The translations under genes were made by a program, and so were the position numbers. A stretch of DNA of 56,135 nt from Thiothrix caldifontis (GTDB lineage: Bacteria; Pseudomonadota; Gammaproteobacteria; Thiotrichales; Thiotrichaceae), in contig NZ_FNQP01000020.1 in NCBI RefSeq assembly GCF_900107695.1, positions 1 through 56,135 of the forward strand, written 5' to 3'. This document shows, one piece after another, positions 8,457 to 18,450 of this stretch. Each line of letters starts with the position of its first letter. The first letter of the stretch is position 1. Below the pieces are notes generated by a model, which saw only the letters and a program-made list of their open reading frames with translations, was not told the origin of the DNA and ran no database searches.

Positions 8457-8490
8457 ACGACGAAAGCCTAATGTAAGGCGGCTTTCGTCA
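8457..8490 (-). terminator. Hairpin downstream of hns
   Basis: Ten bases pair (GACGAAAGCC near 8459-8468 with GGCTTTCGTC at 8480-8489) around an 11-base loop, just past the stop of the minus-strand hns-like gene. The minus-strand tail is only weakly T-rich, so termination is plausible rather than certain. Confidence 0.5.
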
Positions 8491-8511
8491 TGGTTTAGAT
8501 ACTGATTAGAC

Positions 8512-8832
8512 TTACTCTGGAATTAAGCAATCATTTAAGTCACGGCCTGTTGAGGTCCATTCTTCGACCCAGCCTGGTTTTCTGCCTCTCCCACTCCATG
8601 TTTGTTCTGGATTATTGGGGTTACTGTATTTGGCTTTAACAACGCGTTTTTTAGTGGTGCGTGCTTGCATGACTTCTTCTAGGGTAAAGCCTGATTGGGC
8701 AATCATGTCTTCGATTGCCTCACGTAAACTAGATAATTCACTGTCACGGCGATTGGCAATGGCACTGTCAATACTACCTTTAAGTCTTTCGAGTTCTGCA
8801 ACACTGAGATTAGAAATGTCAAGATTGGACAT
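8512..8832 (-). CDS. H-NS family nucleoid protein
   Basis: The start is ATG 8832, with AAGG upstream. The longer frame would start at GTG 8841. The 106-residue product has a helical N-terminal oligomerisation region (residues about 5-55) and the C-terminal DNA-binding motif in NPEQTWSGRGRKPGWV, matching the AT-hook-like core of H-NS (TWTGRGRTP). H-NS proteins silence AT-rich, often foreign, DNA, which is relevant to the AT-rich and mobile segments in this window. A perfect AT-rich palindrome lies at 8927-8950 in the upstream region and may be a regulatory site. Confidence 0.9.
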   Translation of the reverse strand: MSNLDISNLSVAELERLKGSIDSAIANRRDSELSSLREAIEDMIAQSGFTLEEVMQARTTKKRVVKAKYSNPNNPEQTWSGRGRKPGWVEEWTSTGRDLNDCLIPE

Positions 8833-8926
8833 GAATAACACCTTTCCTTTTGCATTATGTTTAAAAATATAGTTTTGTATACTCTCGTTCTTTAATCAAA
8901 TTGTCAAGCATGGTTTTAATAAAATG

Positions 8927-8950
8927 AATCTTATTTTCTAAAATAAGATT
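8927..8950. repeat. Perfect AT-rich palindrome upstream of hns
   Basis: AATCTTATTTT and AAAATAAGATT are perfect 11-bp inverted arms separated by CT. The site lies about 95 bases upstream of hns, in the divergent region shared with the GGDEF-EAL gene. It could be an operator or a supercoiling-sensitive cruciform. It lacks the T-run of a terminator. Confidence 0.6.
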
Positions 8951-9017
8951 GTATCGTTAATGGCTAACTGGTGACGTAATGCTTTATTATTGATTGTTTT
9001 TTATCAGACGGACGGAG

Positions 9018-9046
9018 TGGCAATTGTCAAGTAATTTGGTTATAAT
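9018..9046 (+). promoter_or_regulatory. Candidate sigma-70 promoter for the GGDEF-EAL gene
   Basis: TGGCAA (9018-9023) and a consensus TATAAT (9041-9046) are spaced by 17 bases. The start codon is 57 bases downstream. The -35 box is weak. Confidence 0.35.
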
Positions 9047-9102
9047 TAAAGAAAATATTTAATCATAATTATTATGGAAATGCCTGTTTTTAGGGGGATT
9101 TG

Positions 9103-11082
9103 ATGCGATTTGTCATTCCAATCCTGTCATTAGTTGCGTTGGCAGTTGTTTTTGTCTGGGTAATCTCCAGCGGCCAGCTAAACAAGACTACGGTGGCAGA
9201 TAAGCTGTCTTTTTTGGCAGATAGTGTGCCTCATTTATTGTTAGCGATGTTTATTGCGCAAGTTGCTGCGGTTTTCCTTCTCATTCGTTTCAGGGGGAGT
9301 GAGGTAGTAACCAATGTTGTGAAAATGCATGATAAGGCAGTAGAGCCTAAGCCTTCTTCAGAACAGGTTAATACTGAGTGGGTCTTAGATGCATTAGCAG
9401 GTGGGGTGATTGTTGCAAACCAGCAAGGTGTTATCACTTATATGAACACGAGTGCTGAGAAGTTGACGTTATGGCAACGCGACAAAGTATTGGGGGAGCA
9501 TGTAAGTCATGTATTGAAACTGGAAGACTTACAGGGAAATCCCATCGGTGAGAAGGCATTTGAGACTAATATACTTCACCCTAATTACCCGCTGCAATTT
9601 GGGCAGGTAAAGTTATATCCGCGTATTGGTGAAGAGCGTTTCGTCGAATTAAATACAACTTGTATACTGGAGCACTGTAAAGCAGTTGTCTTTATTTTTC
9701 GCGATGTTACCGCTGATCGGAAAGTCATTAACCGTCTATACCGTCAGGCATCGCGTGATGCATTAACGGATTTGATGAACCGTTCTAGTTTTGAGCAATA
9801 CGTCGAGCAGCTTGCACATGATACTTCCGCGCTTACCCGTAGTCATGTCTTAGCAAGTGTTGATCTCGATAACTTTAAGATTATCAATGATACTTGTGGG
9901 CATTTGGCTGGCGATGAGTTACTTAAGCAAGTCGCACAGATCTTTCGTCGCTCGGTACGTCGCTCTGATAAGGTGGCGCGTATCGGCGGGGATGAGTTTG
10001 CAGTATTTTTAGAGGGTTGCGGCTTAGAAAAAGGCCGTACTATCATGGAGTCTATTTTAACTGAGCTGCGTAATTTCCGTTTTAGCTGGGAAGGTAAAGT
10101 GTTTTCTATTGGGGCTAGTGTCGGTTTAATAGAGTTTATGCCAGCCTCTAATCTTCAGATTAAGCAGTTGTTCTCGGACGCGGATAAGGCATGTTATACC
10201 GCTAAAGCTTTGGGTCGTAATCAAGTCTTTATTCATGCCGAAGAAAAGCGTGAGCAAATGTCCAACCAAAGGGTGCATGACTGGAGCAAGTTACTTAAAG
10301 ATGCGCTACGTGAAGACCGTTTTATTCTGTTTGCGCAACCGGTTGTTCCTTTGCATACAGGGCGTAATCAAAGCTTTCGTCAGTATGAGGTGTTACTACG
10401 TTTACCTTTCCGCCAGGCACTGCTGAACCCCGGTAGTTTTTTGCCAGTTGCTGATCGTCTTGATTTGATGACGAGCATTGATCGTTGGATTATCCGTAAA
10501 GCCTTGGAAATGTTGGCAGGTTGCCGTGGTGATAACAACAATGGTACTCCCTGCATGGAAACACGTTTGATGATTAATTTGTCAGGACAGTCCGTGCAGG
10601 ATGCGAGATTATTTCCTTATGTGGAGCAGCAGATTAAGCAGTTTGGTATTGATCCCGGTATGATTTGTTTCGAGATTTCCGAATCGGTGGCAATTAGTAA
10701 TTTTGTTCATGCAAAGCGGGTAATGAATGCGTTGCATAGTTTGGGATGCCATTTAGTATTGGATGATTTTGGCAGCGGTTTTTCTTCTCTCAGTTACTTG
10801 CGTGAATTGCCGCTGAGTTACCTGAAAATTGACGGTAATTTTGTACATAACTTGGTTTCCAGCCCTGTCGATGCGGCAATGGTAAAAGCAGTGCATGAAG
10901 TAGGGCAGGTGATGAATTTACTGACCATTGCCGAATTAGTGGAAGATGGCGAAACCTTGGTGCGGCTGCGGCAGATTGGGGTGGATTTTGCCCAAGGGTA
11001 TTATTGTGGCCGCCCGATTCCGCTGGTGCAGTTGCGTGACCGCCTTCAGAGTGAGCGGGGTGTCGACGTGAAAGCGGCCTGA
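9103..11082 (+). CDS. Membrane PAS-GGDEF-EAL protein (cyclic-di-GMP synthesis/hydrolysis)
   Basis: The start ATG 9103 has AGGGGGA upstream; the frame extends one codon to a TTG. Two N-terminal membrane helices (residues about 3-22 and 42-60) bracket a short periplasmic loop. Next come a PAS domain (about 88-205), a GGDEF domain with intact RIGGDEFAVFL (about 293-303), and an EAL domain with EVLLRL replacing EALLR (about 428). Other phosphodiesterase residues are present: MINLSGQS, FEISES, DDFGSGFSSLSYL, YLKIDGNFV, AELVED and FAQGYYCGRP. Both activities could be intact. Such proteins switch between motile and sessile states. It is a single gene. Confidence 0.9.
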   Translation: MRFVIPILSLVALAVVFVWVISSGQLNKTTVADKLSFLADSVPHLLLAMFIAQVAAVFLLIRFRGSEVVTNVVKMHDKAVEPKPSSEQVNTEWVLDALAGGVIVANQQGVITYMNTSAEKLTLWQRDKVLGEHVSHVLKLEDLQGNPIGEKAFETNILHPNYPLQFGQVKLYPRIGEERFVELNTTCILEHCKAVVFIFRDVTADRKVINRLYRQASRDALTDLMNRSSFEQYVEQLAHDTSALTRSHVLASVDLDNFKIINDTCGHLAGDELLKQVAQIFRRSVRRSDKVARIGGDEFAVFLEGCGLEKGRTIMESILTELRNFRFSWEGKVFSIGASVGLIEFMPASNLQIKQLFSDADKACYTAKALGRNQVFIHAEEKREQMSNQRVHDWSKLLKDALREDRFILFAQPVVPLHTGRNQSFRQYEVLLRLPFRQALLNPGSFLPVADRLDLMTSIDRWIIRKALEMLAGCRGDNNNGTPCMETRLMINLSGQSVQDARLFPYVEQQIKQFGIDPGMICFEISESVAISNFVHAKRVMNALHSLGCHLVLDDFGSGFSSLSYLRELPLSYLKIDGNFVHNLVSSPVDAAMVKAVHEVGQVMNLLTIAELVEDGETLVRLRQIGVDFAQGYYCGRPIPLVQLRDRLQSERGVDVKAA

Positions 11083-11160
11083 TTTTTATAGGGTTGCCTT
11101 GAAAAGCCATTCTTAAGACCGATATAGTTAACATAATTGGTTTGAATGGAATCTTGTGTC

Positions 11161-11631
11161 ATGCGTCGTTTCCCCGTGTTTTCTTGGTTATTGTTAGCGA
11201 TTCCGTTCATTGAATTGTGGTTGCTCATCAAAGTTGGCAGCGCCATTGGTGCACTGGCGACTATTCTGCTGTTAATCCTCTCCGGTTTTTTGGGGATGTA
11301 TTTATTACGTCACCAAGGGCTATCTTCGTTAGCAAAATTCCAACACGATATGCAAGCGGGGCAACGTCCGGCGGAGTCCTTGCTGGAAGGTAGCATGATG
11401 TTACTCAGCGGTTTGCTCTTCATCATTCCCGGTTTTTTTACTGACATGCTGGGGTTAATCTTGCTGTTTCCTCCAACCCGTTACCTATTGGTCAAAGCTG
11501 TTCTCAAGAATGGTGTGGTGTCTGCTTCGGGGTTTCAATACACACAAACGTCACGCACTCACGGCACTGACATCGAAGGCGAAGTCATTCGCCGTACCGA
11601 TGATACAAAAAATTCACTCGACCGCCCTTGA
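11161..11631 (+). CDS. fxsA: FxsA-family membrane protein
   Basis: The product of about 156 residues has hydrophobic helices near residues 6-22, 25-45 and 75-100, and the FxsA signature GMYLLRHQG followed by GLLFIIPGFFTDMLGLILLFPP. I chose ATG 11161 because homology to FxsA begins there (MRRFPVF); ATG 11146 is an alternative. In E. coli fxsA lies near groES and affects phage F exclusion when overproduced. Here it directly precedes groES, and its stop overlaps the groE promoter. Confidence 0.85.
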   Translation: MRRFPVFSWLLLAIPFIELWLLIKVGSAIGALATILLLILSGFLGMYLLRHQGLSSLAKFQHDMQAGQRPAESLLEGSMMLLSGLLFIIPGFFTDMLGLILLFPPTRYLLVKAVLKNGVVSASGFQYTQTSRTHGTDIEGEVIRRTDDTKNSLDRP

Positions 11632-11655
11632 CTTTACTTTGCCCGCCCCTATTAT
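11628..11655 (+). promoter_or_regulatory. groESL promoter, sigma-70 with sigma-32-like features
   Basis: TTGACT (11628-11633) and TATTAT (11650-11655) are 16 bases apart. The same stretch also reads CTTGACTTT followed by CCCCTATTA, close to the heat-shock sigma-32 consensus (CTTGAA with CCCCATNTA). It lies immediately upstream of a CIRCE operator. Confidence 0.6.
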
Positions 11656-11681
11656 TAGCACTCACTAGCATTGAGTGCTAA
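11655..11681. promoter_or_regulatory. CIRCE operator (HrcA binding site)
   Basis: TTAGCACTC, nine spacer bases and GAGTGCTAA form a perfect match to the CIRCE consensus. It overlaps the end of the -10 box of the groE promoter, so HrcA bound here would block transcription of groESL until heat shock. Confidence 0.95.
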
Positions 11682-11729
11682 CAACAACCCTAATGTCCTA
11701 ATCCTATTGGTTTGAGGAGAATACTGACC

Positions 11730-12020
11730 ATGAATATCCGTCCATTACATGACCGCGTTGTAGTACGCCGTATGGAAGAAGAGCGCAAAACTGCCAGCGG
11801 CATCATTATCCCTGACAATGCTACTGAAAAGCCTGATCGCGGCGAAGTCCTCGCGGTAGGCCCTGGCAAAGTTGGCGATGACAATGAGCGTATCGCGCTG
11901 CAAGTAAAAGTCGGTGACAAAGTTCTGTTTGGTAAATACGCCGGTACAGCAGTAAAAATGGATGGTCAAGAAGTCTTGATCATGCGCGAAGAAGATCTGC
12001 TGGCGATTATCGAAGGCTAA
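11730..12020 (+). CDS. groES: Co-chaperonin GroES
   Basis: The start is ATG 11730, with GAGGAGA 9-15 bases upstream. The 96-residue product begins [14 protein letters not shown] and contains the mobile loop around [13 protein letters not shown] and the C-terminal [16 protein letters not shown]. It caps GroEL. It lies 19 bases before groEL and is under CIRCE control. Confidence 0.97.
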   Translation: MNIRPLHDRVVVRRMEEERKTASGIIIPDNATEKPDRGEVLAVGPGKVGDDNERIALQVKVGDKVLFGKYAGTAVKMDGQEVLIMREEDLLAIIEG

Positions 12021-12027
12021 ATTTTAA

Positions 12028-13677
<1,650 letters not shown>

Positions 13678-13697
13678 TTCCTTCGGGAATACATTAC

Positions 13698-13739
13698 CTC
13701 CCCATCCCCGACCCTTCCCCCGCAAGGGGTGAAGGGAGC
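13698..13739. repeat. REP-like palindromic repeat after groEL
   Basis: CCCCATCCCCGACCCTTCCC followed by CCGCAAGGGGTGAAGGGAG forms a GC-rich hairpin. A close copy lies at 22050-22090 after guaA. It is an intergenic dispersed repeat rather than a gene part. Confidence 0.7.
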
Positions 13740-13743
13740 AAGA

Positions 13744-13770
13744 AAGCCCCGCTGGTCGGGGTTTTCTTTT
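13744..13770 (+). terminator. Rho-independent terminator of groESL
   Basis: AAGCCCCG and CGGGGTTTT pair around CTGGT and are followed by a T-rich tail. It lies about 70 bases after the groEL stop. Confidence 0.8.
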
Positions 13771-13800
13771 GTGGGTAAGGCTTGAGTTCATGTGGCAAAA

Positions 13801-13823
13801 AGTCTATATTTCTGATATATACT
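13801..13823. promoter_or_regulatory. Putative VapBC operator
   Basis: AGTCTATAT and ATATATACT form an imperfect inverted repeat (8 of 9 pairs) around five bases, 20 bases before the antitoxin start. VapB-type antitoxins autoregulate by binding such palindromes near their promoter. The AT-rich core could also serve as the -10 region. Confidence 0.5.
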
Positions 13824-13843
13824 TTTTGATGAAGGGACGCGTA

Positions 13844-14071
13844 ATGCAAACAGCAAAAATCTTTCAAAATGGGCGTTCGCAAGCCATTCGTTTACCCAAA
13901 GCCTTTCGATTATCGGGTACTGAAGTCAAAATTTCCCGCGATGGCAACCGCATTATCCTTGAACCACTAGAGCAATCTTGGGACGATTGGCTGCTTGCCA
14001 TCGAACAGTTTTCAGACGATTTCATGGCGGAAGGGCGCGACCAGCCTGCTGTGCAAGAGCGGGAGTGGTAA
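13844..14071 (+). CDS. vapB: VapB-type antitoxin (AbrB/SpoVT fold)
   Basis: The start ATG 13844 has AAGGGA upstream; the longer frame from 13769 reads through the operator. The 75-residue protein begins MQTAKIFQNGRSQAIRLPKA, the swapped-hairpin DNA-binding fold of VapB antitoxins. Its C-terminal acidic/aromatic tail (SWDDWLLAIEQFSDDFM) would wrap the toxin. It overlaps the toxin start by one base. Confidence 0.9.
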   Translation: MQTAKIFQNGRSQAIRLPKAFRLSGTEVKISRDGNRIILEPLEQSWDDWLLAIEQFSDDFMAEGRDQPAVQEREW

Positions 14072-14475
14072 TGGTAATGAAGTACTTGCTGGATACCAAC
14101 ATCTGCATTTACCTCATCAAGGAAAAACCACCAGAAGTGTTGCTGCGCTTCACGGCATTGAAACCCGCGCAAGTGTTCATTTCAGCCGTTACGGTGTTTG
14201 AATTGTATTATGGCGTTGAAAATAGTCAGGCTCATAAACGCAACTTGGCGGCGTTGGAAAAATTCCTGCGTCCGATGACTATCCTCGACTTTACCTCTGA
14301 GGATGCCAAACAAGCTGCCCGGATTCGTGCTGACCTCAAGCATAAAGGTACACCGATTGGGGCTTACGATCTGCAAATTGCCGCAACAGCATTAGCCAAT
14401 GGCTTGACGGTAGTGACTAATAACACTGATGAGTTTCAGCGGGTTGTTGGGTTGAGGCTGGAGAATTGGGTTTAG
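14071..14475 (+). CDS. vapC: VapC-type PIN-domain toxin ribonuclease
   Basis: The start is ATG 14071 (ATG 14077 also possible). The 134-residue PIN domain has acidic residues in LLDTNICIYL, VFELYYG, GAYDLQIAA and TNNTDEF, the magnesium-binding set. VapC toxins cleave tRNA or rRNA when free of VapB. The gene forms a type II toxin-antitoxin pair with the preceding gene and is convergent with the GFA gene, 15 bases away. Confidence 0.92.
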   Translation: MVMKYLLDTNICIYLIKEKPPEVLLRFTALKPAQVFISAVTVFELYYGVENSQAHKRNLAALEKFLRPMTILDFTSEDAKQAARIRADLKHKGTPIGAYDLQIAATALANGLTVVTNNTDEFQRVVGLRLENWV

Positions 14476-14490
14476 TGGACGGCTTCCCCG

Positions 14491-14901
14491 CTATTCCAGT
14501 ATATTTCTTGGTAGGCTTTCAAATTTCGGTATTCCCTCATAAGGCTCATGCCATGAAGCTTTAGATTCGATATTCACATGGGCTACAGGTTGAAAATCTA
14601 CCGGAGTATCAACAGTTGATAGAACGATGCTGAGATACATAGTTTTATCCGGGGCATAGTTCATCAGTCGAGTGCCACAATTAGAACAAAACGCCCTAAC
14701 ACCACCAAGGTCATTTATGTGTTCTTTAAGGCTTTCTTGTCCCTTTGTGATTTGTAACGTATCGCCTTTTGCAAGAGTTACTGTTACAAAAGCAGCTCCA
14801 TGCGCTTTTCTACAATAAGAACAATGGCAGTTAAATGTTTTGTCTGGTATGAGTTCTACCTGATATTCAATCTGCCCACATAGACAGCTACCCTGTACCA
14901 T
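14491..14901 (-). CDS. GFA-family zinc protein (Mss4-like fold)
   Basis: The start ATG 14901 has AGGAGA upstream. The 136-residue protein shows the zinc cysteines in GSCLCGQIEY, NCHCSYCRKAHG and FCSNCGTRL. These are hallmarks of the glutathione-dependent formaldehyde-activating (GFA/CENP-V) family. Many members are carbon-sulfur lyases or have unknown substrates, so activity cannot be assigned. It is a single gene. Confidence 0.88.
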   Translation of the reverse strand: MVQGSCLCGQIEYQVELIPDKTFNCHCSYCRKAHGAAFVTVTLAKGDTLQITKGQESLKEHINDLGGVRAFCSNCGTRLMNYAPDKTMYLSIVLSTVDTPVDFQPVAHVNIESKASWHEPYEGIPKFESLPRNILE

Positions 14902-15002
14902 AGTTGGTCTCCTTTTTAGTTCAACCATTATTACTGAAATCCATCTGCTTGGCTAATCAGGAATCGAGGTTACGAATCAGCCGTGATTGAGTCTTGTGAC
15001 AA

Positions 15003-15938
15003 CTAGCCCCATTCCGGCAAACAAAGCTGCCAAGTCGGCAGCAAGCGCGTAAACATTGCGATTCCCTCCAGTTCGCCCCGCAAGATTTCCCAGCGAGCCA
15101 GATCAAACGAATCCCGATACAAGTACGCCACCCAATCCGCAAGCCGCACGGCTGCATAGGTTTCCGCATCGTGCGTAGCGCCGCTATCCAGCCCAACACT
15201 GTACTGGTAGCCACTCACAACCATTGCCGCGTCATAGCCCCAACGATGCAACGCAATCGCCGCCGTGCCTGCCCGATACGTCACATCTTCAGGCAAACTT
15301 GCTTCGGCATCTGAAGCAATAGGATTGAGTGCTGTCGGTAATTCCGAGAAATGCAGGTTGGCAAACAAGGATTGAATGTGCGCTTCAAGTTCGGGCGTAT
15401 TCGCCCTATGCCAGAAATTGAAGACCAGCGTTTGGCGCGGCTGAGTCACTTCGGTGACACCATGATAAGACGCAGCGTGCAGCAAAAAGCCAAAGGCTTT
15501 GTTGTATTCAGGGTTAACCTTGAATACCGCTTCGCCATCTGGTGTTGCAAATAACTCCAGCACACCACCATGTTCCGCTTGCCAGCCTTTATTGAGTTGC
15601 ACCACCAACCGCGCAATTTCATAGCCCAGTAACGGGCGGTCGCTGTGGATACCAATAACGTGTCCGGGCAGCATTCGTTGCGCCGTGACCATAAAACGCT
15701 TCACGAGTGGCAAGCCCGTAATCTCACGCATTCGAGCAAGTATGGCGGCATGAAACGTTGCAGGAATCGCGTCGGTAACGTCGTGCAACGAACAGCGGTA
15801 AAACGCCTCATCCCGATGTTGCCACTCGCTGTCTTGCACAAATAGCTGTTCAAGCATCGCACATTGTTCTCCAGAGAAGGCGGCATCCACAGCAAAAAAA
15901 GGAAATGGGTTTTGGTGGTGGTTGGGTTGTAAGAGCAA
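15003..15938 (-). CDS. 2OG-Fe(II) oxygenase superfamily protein
   Basis: The 311-residue protein has iron ligands in GIHSDRP (His and Asp, about residues 97 and 99) and ASYHGV (distal His, about 160). An Arg in PRQTLVFNFW (about 167) would bind 2-oxoglutarate. The C-terminal 120 residues form an extra domain I do not recognise. The substrate is unknown; relatives include prolyl hydroxylase-like enzymes. No strong ribosome binding site is visible at the first ATG. Confidence 0.75.
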   Translation of the reverse strand: MLLQPNHHQNPFPFFAVDAAFSGEQCAMLEQLFVQDSEWQHRDEAFYRCSLHDVTDAIPATFHAAILARMREITGLPLVKRFMVTAQRMLPGHVIGIHSDRPLLGYEIARLVVQLNKGWQAEHGGVLELFATPDGEAVFKVNPEYNKAFGFLLHAASYHGVTEVTQPRQTLVFNFWHRANTPELEAHIQSLFANLHFSELPTALNPIASDAEASLPEDVTYRAGTAAIALHRWGYDAAMVVSGYQYSVGLDSGATHDAETYAAVRLADWVAYLYRDSFDLARWEILRGELEGIAMFTRLLPTWQLCLPEWG

Positions 15939-16053
15939 CGGCTGAAGTCCTTCGAGAAGTTATTAAGTTCTTTAGTTGAAATGTTGTTGAGTCTAGCTTT
16001 TCGTATATTACCTCAGTTAAGTTAACGCTTTAAGTTAATGATTAACGACGCTC

Positions 16054-17061
16054 ATGATTAAACTGGACTTTTTCATTCCCGGCTTATGGCAACCTTTGAC
16101 CTTGTGGCGTAAAGATTTTGCTTTTCAGCCAGTTGCTCAGGCGTTATTGCGGTTGTGTGCCAAGTTGAGTGTGGAAAGCTCTCCCGTAAAGGGGCTGGAA
16201 AATACGCTGTTTCAGCAAAGTGGACACCCAACAGAGCTAGAACTCCCGTTTGCGTATTACCGTTACTTACTCGATTTTGGTGTACCACCCGAACAAGCCT
16301 TGCTGTGTGCTGACCCTGTATACCTTAGCAGTGGTTTAGACAGTGTGATATTGCAGCCGAATTTGCCGGTCTTAACGATGGCGGAGATGGCAACCGCATT
16401 GACCATGCTGAATCAGCATCTGGCAGAAGATGGCTTACAATTGGTGGCGCGACATCCGCAACGTTGGTATTTGTTGGGGGATAAGGTGCGAACGGCTACA
16501 CCGTTACACACGGTGGCCTTATCGCAGGCAAAAGGGCAAAGTATTTTCCCGTTGCTGCCCCAAGGCGATAAACGCTATTGGCATCGCTTGTTAAATGAAA
16601 TCCAAATGCTGCTGCATACGTTGGATATGCCAGCCATGAATGCCGTTTGGTTGTGGGGAGCGACTAATCCGACTGCTTTGCCAGCCTTGCAAACACAAAC
16701 ATTTGATGCTTGGCTTGGCTTAAGCCCCACGGCACAAGTCATGGCGTTAGCGACGCATTCTACACATCAAATGACGGCAAGCTTGGCGGATAGCCATTTG
16801 GCGGCAGGTAAACGTTATGCCATTATCCTCGACGATTTGCACCTTCCCAGTGTGAGCGATGACCTGAATGCATGGCAGCAAGCGCTGGATGCCATTGAGA
16901 AAAATTGGTTGGAGCCAGTGTTAGCGGGTGTGCAGTCAGGCAAGTTTTCGGTCAGTCTGACGGCTGGTGATGGACGTATATTGCGCTGTCAGCCTCCACC
17001 TGCCTGGAAATTCTGGCAAACTCAAGCCGCTACTTGGGATCAACTGCTTGAATGCGGGTAA
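16054..17061 (+). CDS. Uncharacterised RpfE-like protein (COG4255-like)
   Basis: The 335-residue soluble protein resembles a family called regulatory protein RpfE in Xanthomonas and sometimes annotated as phosphoglycerate mutase-like. Recognisable pieces are ADPVYLSSGLDSVILQP, HPQRWYLLGD and MNAVWLWGAT. It has no signal peptide. The match is from memory of family sequence character, so it is moderate. Its last 32 bases overlap the end of xseA tail to tail. Confidence 0.55.
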   Translation: MIKLDFFIPGLWQPLTLWRKDFAFQPVAQALLRLCAKLSVESSPVKGLENTLFQQSGHPTELELPFAYYRYLLDFGVPPEQALLCADPVYLSSGLDSVILQPNLPVLTMAEMATALTMLNQHLAEDGLQLVARHPQRWYLLGDKVRTATPLHTVALSQAKGQSIFPLLPQGDKRYWHRLLNEIQMLLHTLDMPAMNAVWLWGATNPTALPALQTQTFDAWLGLSPTAQVMALATHSTHQMTASLADSHLAAGKRYAIILDDLHLPSVSDDLNAWQQALDAIEKNWLEPVLAGVQSGKFSVSLTAGDGRILRCQPPPAWKFWQTQAATWDQLLECG

Positions 17062-18382
17062 TAATGCTGTCAAAACTGCCGTCTTGCACTTGCGTCGTCA
17101 CGCTGTGCCCTAGGCGTAGTGGCGCGATACTGCGGATAACTTGCCCTGTTTCCAAATGGCGGACAATGCCATAACCACGTTCCAGCGTTGCCAGCGGACT
17201 CAATGTGTGCAATTGCCCGGCCTGTATTTGCAATTTATCGTGTGCTTTATCTAAACGTTGCTGAATTAAAACAAGCAAGTATTGTTGCCAGTGTTTCAGT
17301 TGTGCTTGTTGCTGCTGAATTTGGCGCACGGGAGATTGCACTTGCAAACGTGTGGATAAGTTTGTCAATTTTTGTTGCTGGCTGTGTAAATGGCGCAGCA
17401 AAGTAGCTTGCAAACGCATTTCCAGTTCATCTAAACGTTGTACTTTTTGCTGTAAGCGATTGGTGGGTCGCTGGTTTTCCAAACGTTGTTGCAGGCGTTG
17501 CAGGTGTTCACCGGCTACCTGTAAACGCCGTTGCTGATAGCGGTGTAATTGGAGGAACAGGCGTTGTACCTGTGTTTGTAGCGCCGCCATATCCGGACTG
17601 ACCAGTTCAGCCGCCGCTGATGGGGTAGGTGCTCGCACATCCGCCACGAAATCAGCGATGGTGAAGTCGATTTCATGCCCCACCCCGCTGATAATGGGCA
17701 GAGAGCAAGTATAGATGGCATGAGCAACCACTTCCTCATTAAATGACCACAAGTCTTCGATGGAACCGCCGCCCCTTGCCAGAATCAGCACATCGCAACG
17801 CTGTTCACGGTCTGCTTGGCGGATGGCGTTGGCAATTTGGTCTTTAGCGCCTTCGCCTTGCACTAGCACGGGGTAAACCACCACCGGAATTTGTGGGCAA
17901 CGCCGTTTCAATACGTTGAGGATGTCGCGAATAGCTGCCCCAGTGGGTGAGGTGATGACCCCGATACAACGCGGAAACGCGGGCAGGGTTTGTTTGTGTT
18001 CGGGGGCGAATAAGCCTTGTGTCTGTAAGCGTTGTTTGAGTTCTTCAAACTGGCGTTGCAATGCGCCAACCCCGGCATCTTCCATGTGCTCGATAATGAA
18101 CTGGTATTCGCCGCGTGGTTCGTACAGACCGACTTTGCCGCGTACCAGTACTTTTAGGCCGTTTTTGGGAATGAGCTTCAGGCTGGAGGCTCGCCCCTTA
18201 AACATGGCACAGCGCACTTGTGCACCTGCATCTTTCAGGCTTAGGTAAAGATGCCCGGAGGTCGCACGGGTAAAGTTAGAAATTTCGCCTTCCACCCACA
18301 GGGCAGGGAAGCCTTGGGACAGGAGTTGCCCGACTTCGGCGTTGAGTTGGGAGATACTGAAGATGAGTCGTTCGGTTTGCAT
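17030..18382 (-). CDS. xseA: Exodeoxyribonuclease VII large subunit
   Basis: The start is ATG 18382 (MQTERLIFSISQLN); the upstream extension would run into a terminator. The 450-residue protein has an N-terminal OB fold (VEGEISNFTRATSGHLYLSLKD), the catalytic core with GVITSPTGAAIRDIL, LARGGGSIEDLWSFNEE and SGVGHEIDFTIADFVADVRAPTPS, then a long coiled coil rich in Gln/Leu/Arg, and a final LERGYGIV motif. With XseB it degrades single-stranded DNA from both ends. Confidence 0.95.
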   Translation of the reverse strand: MQTERLIFSISQLNAEVGQLLSQGFPALWVEGEISNFTRATSGHLYLSLKDAGAQVRCAMFKGRASSLKLIPKNGLKVLVRGKVGLYEPRGEYQFIIEHMEDAGVGALQRQFEELKQRLQTQGLFAPEHKQTLPAFPRCIGVITSPTGAAIRDILNVLKRRCPQIPVVVYPVLVQGEGAKDQIANAIRQADREQRCDVLILARGGGSIEDLWSFNEEVVAHAIYTCSLPIISGVGHEIDFTIADFVADVRAPTPSAAAELVSPDMAALQTQVQRLFLQLHRYQQRRLQVAGEHLQRLQQRLENQRPTNRLQQKVQRLDELEMRLQATLLRHLHSQQQKLTNLSTRLQVQSPVRQIQQQQAQLKHWQQYLLVLIQQRLDKAHDKLQIQAGQLHTLSPLATLERGYGIVRHLETGQVIRSIAPLRLGHSVTTQVQDGSFDSIITRIQAVDPK

Positions 18383-18394
18383 TAGGTAACTGTA

Positions 18395-18426
18395 TAAAAA
18401 AAGCCGAGGCATTGCTCGGCTTTTTC
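18395..18426 (-). terminator. Terminator after the SoxK-like gene
   Basis: GCCGAG and CTCGGC arms flanked by A- and T-runs give a stem of 10 or more pairs with loop GCATTG. Read on the minus strand it ends in seven T residues and follows the stop at 18451. The symmetric tails could let it work in both directions. Confidence 0.85.
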
Positions 18427-18450
18427 ATCATGGCTTGCTGCAATCAGCGC

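Noticed and set aside
8280-8471. 63-residue open frame upstream of hns
   Set aside because: No ribosome binding site, low-complexity Cys/Ser content, and it runs into the hns terminator hairpin.
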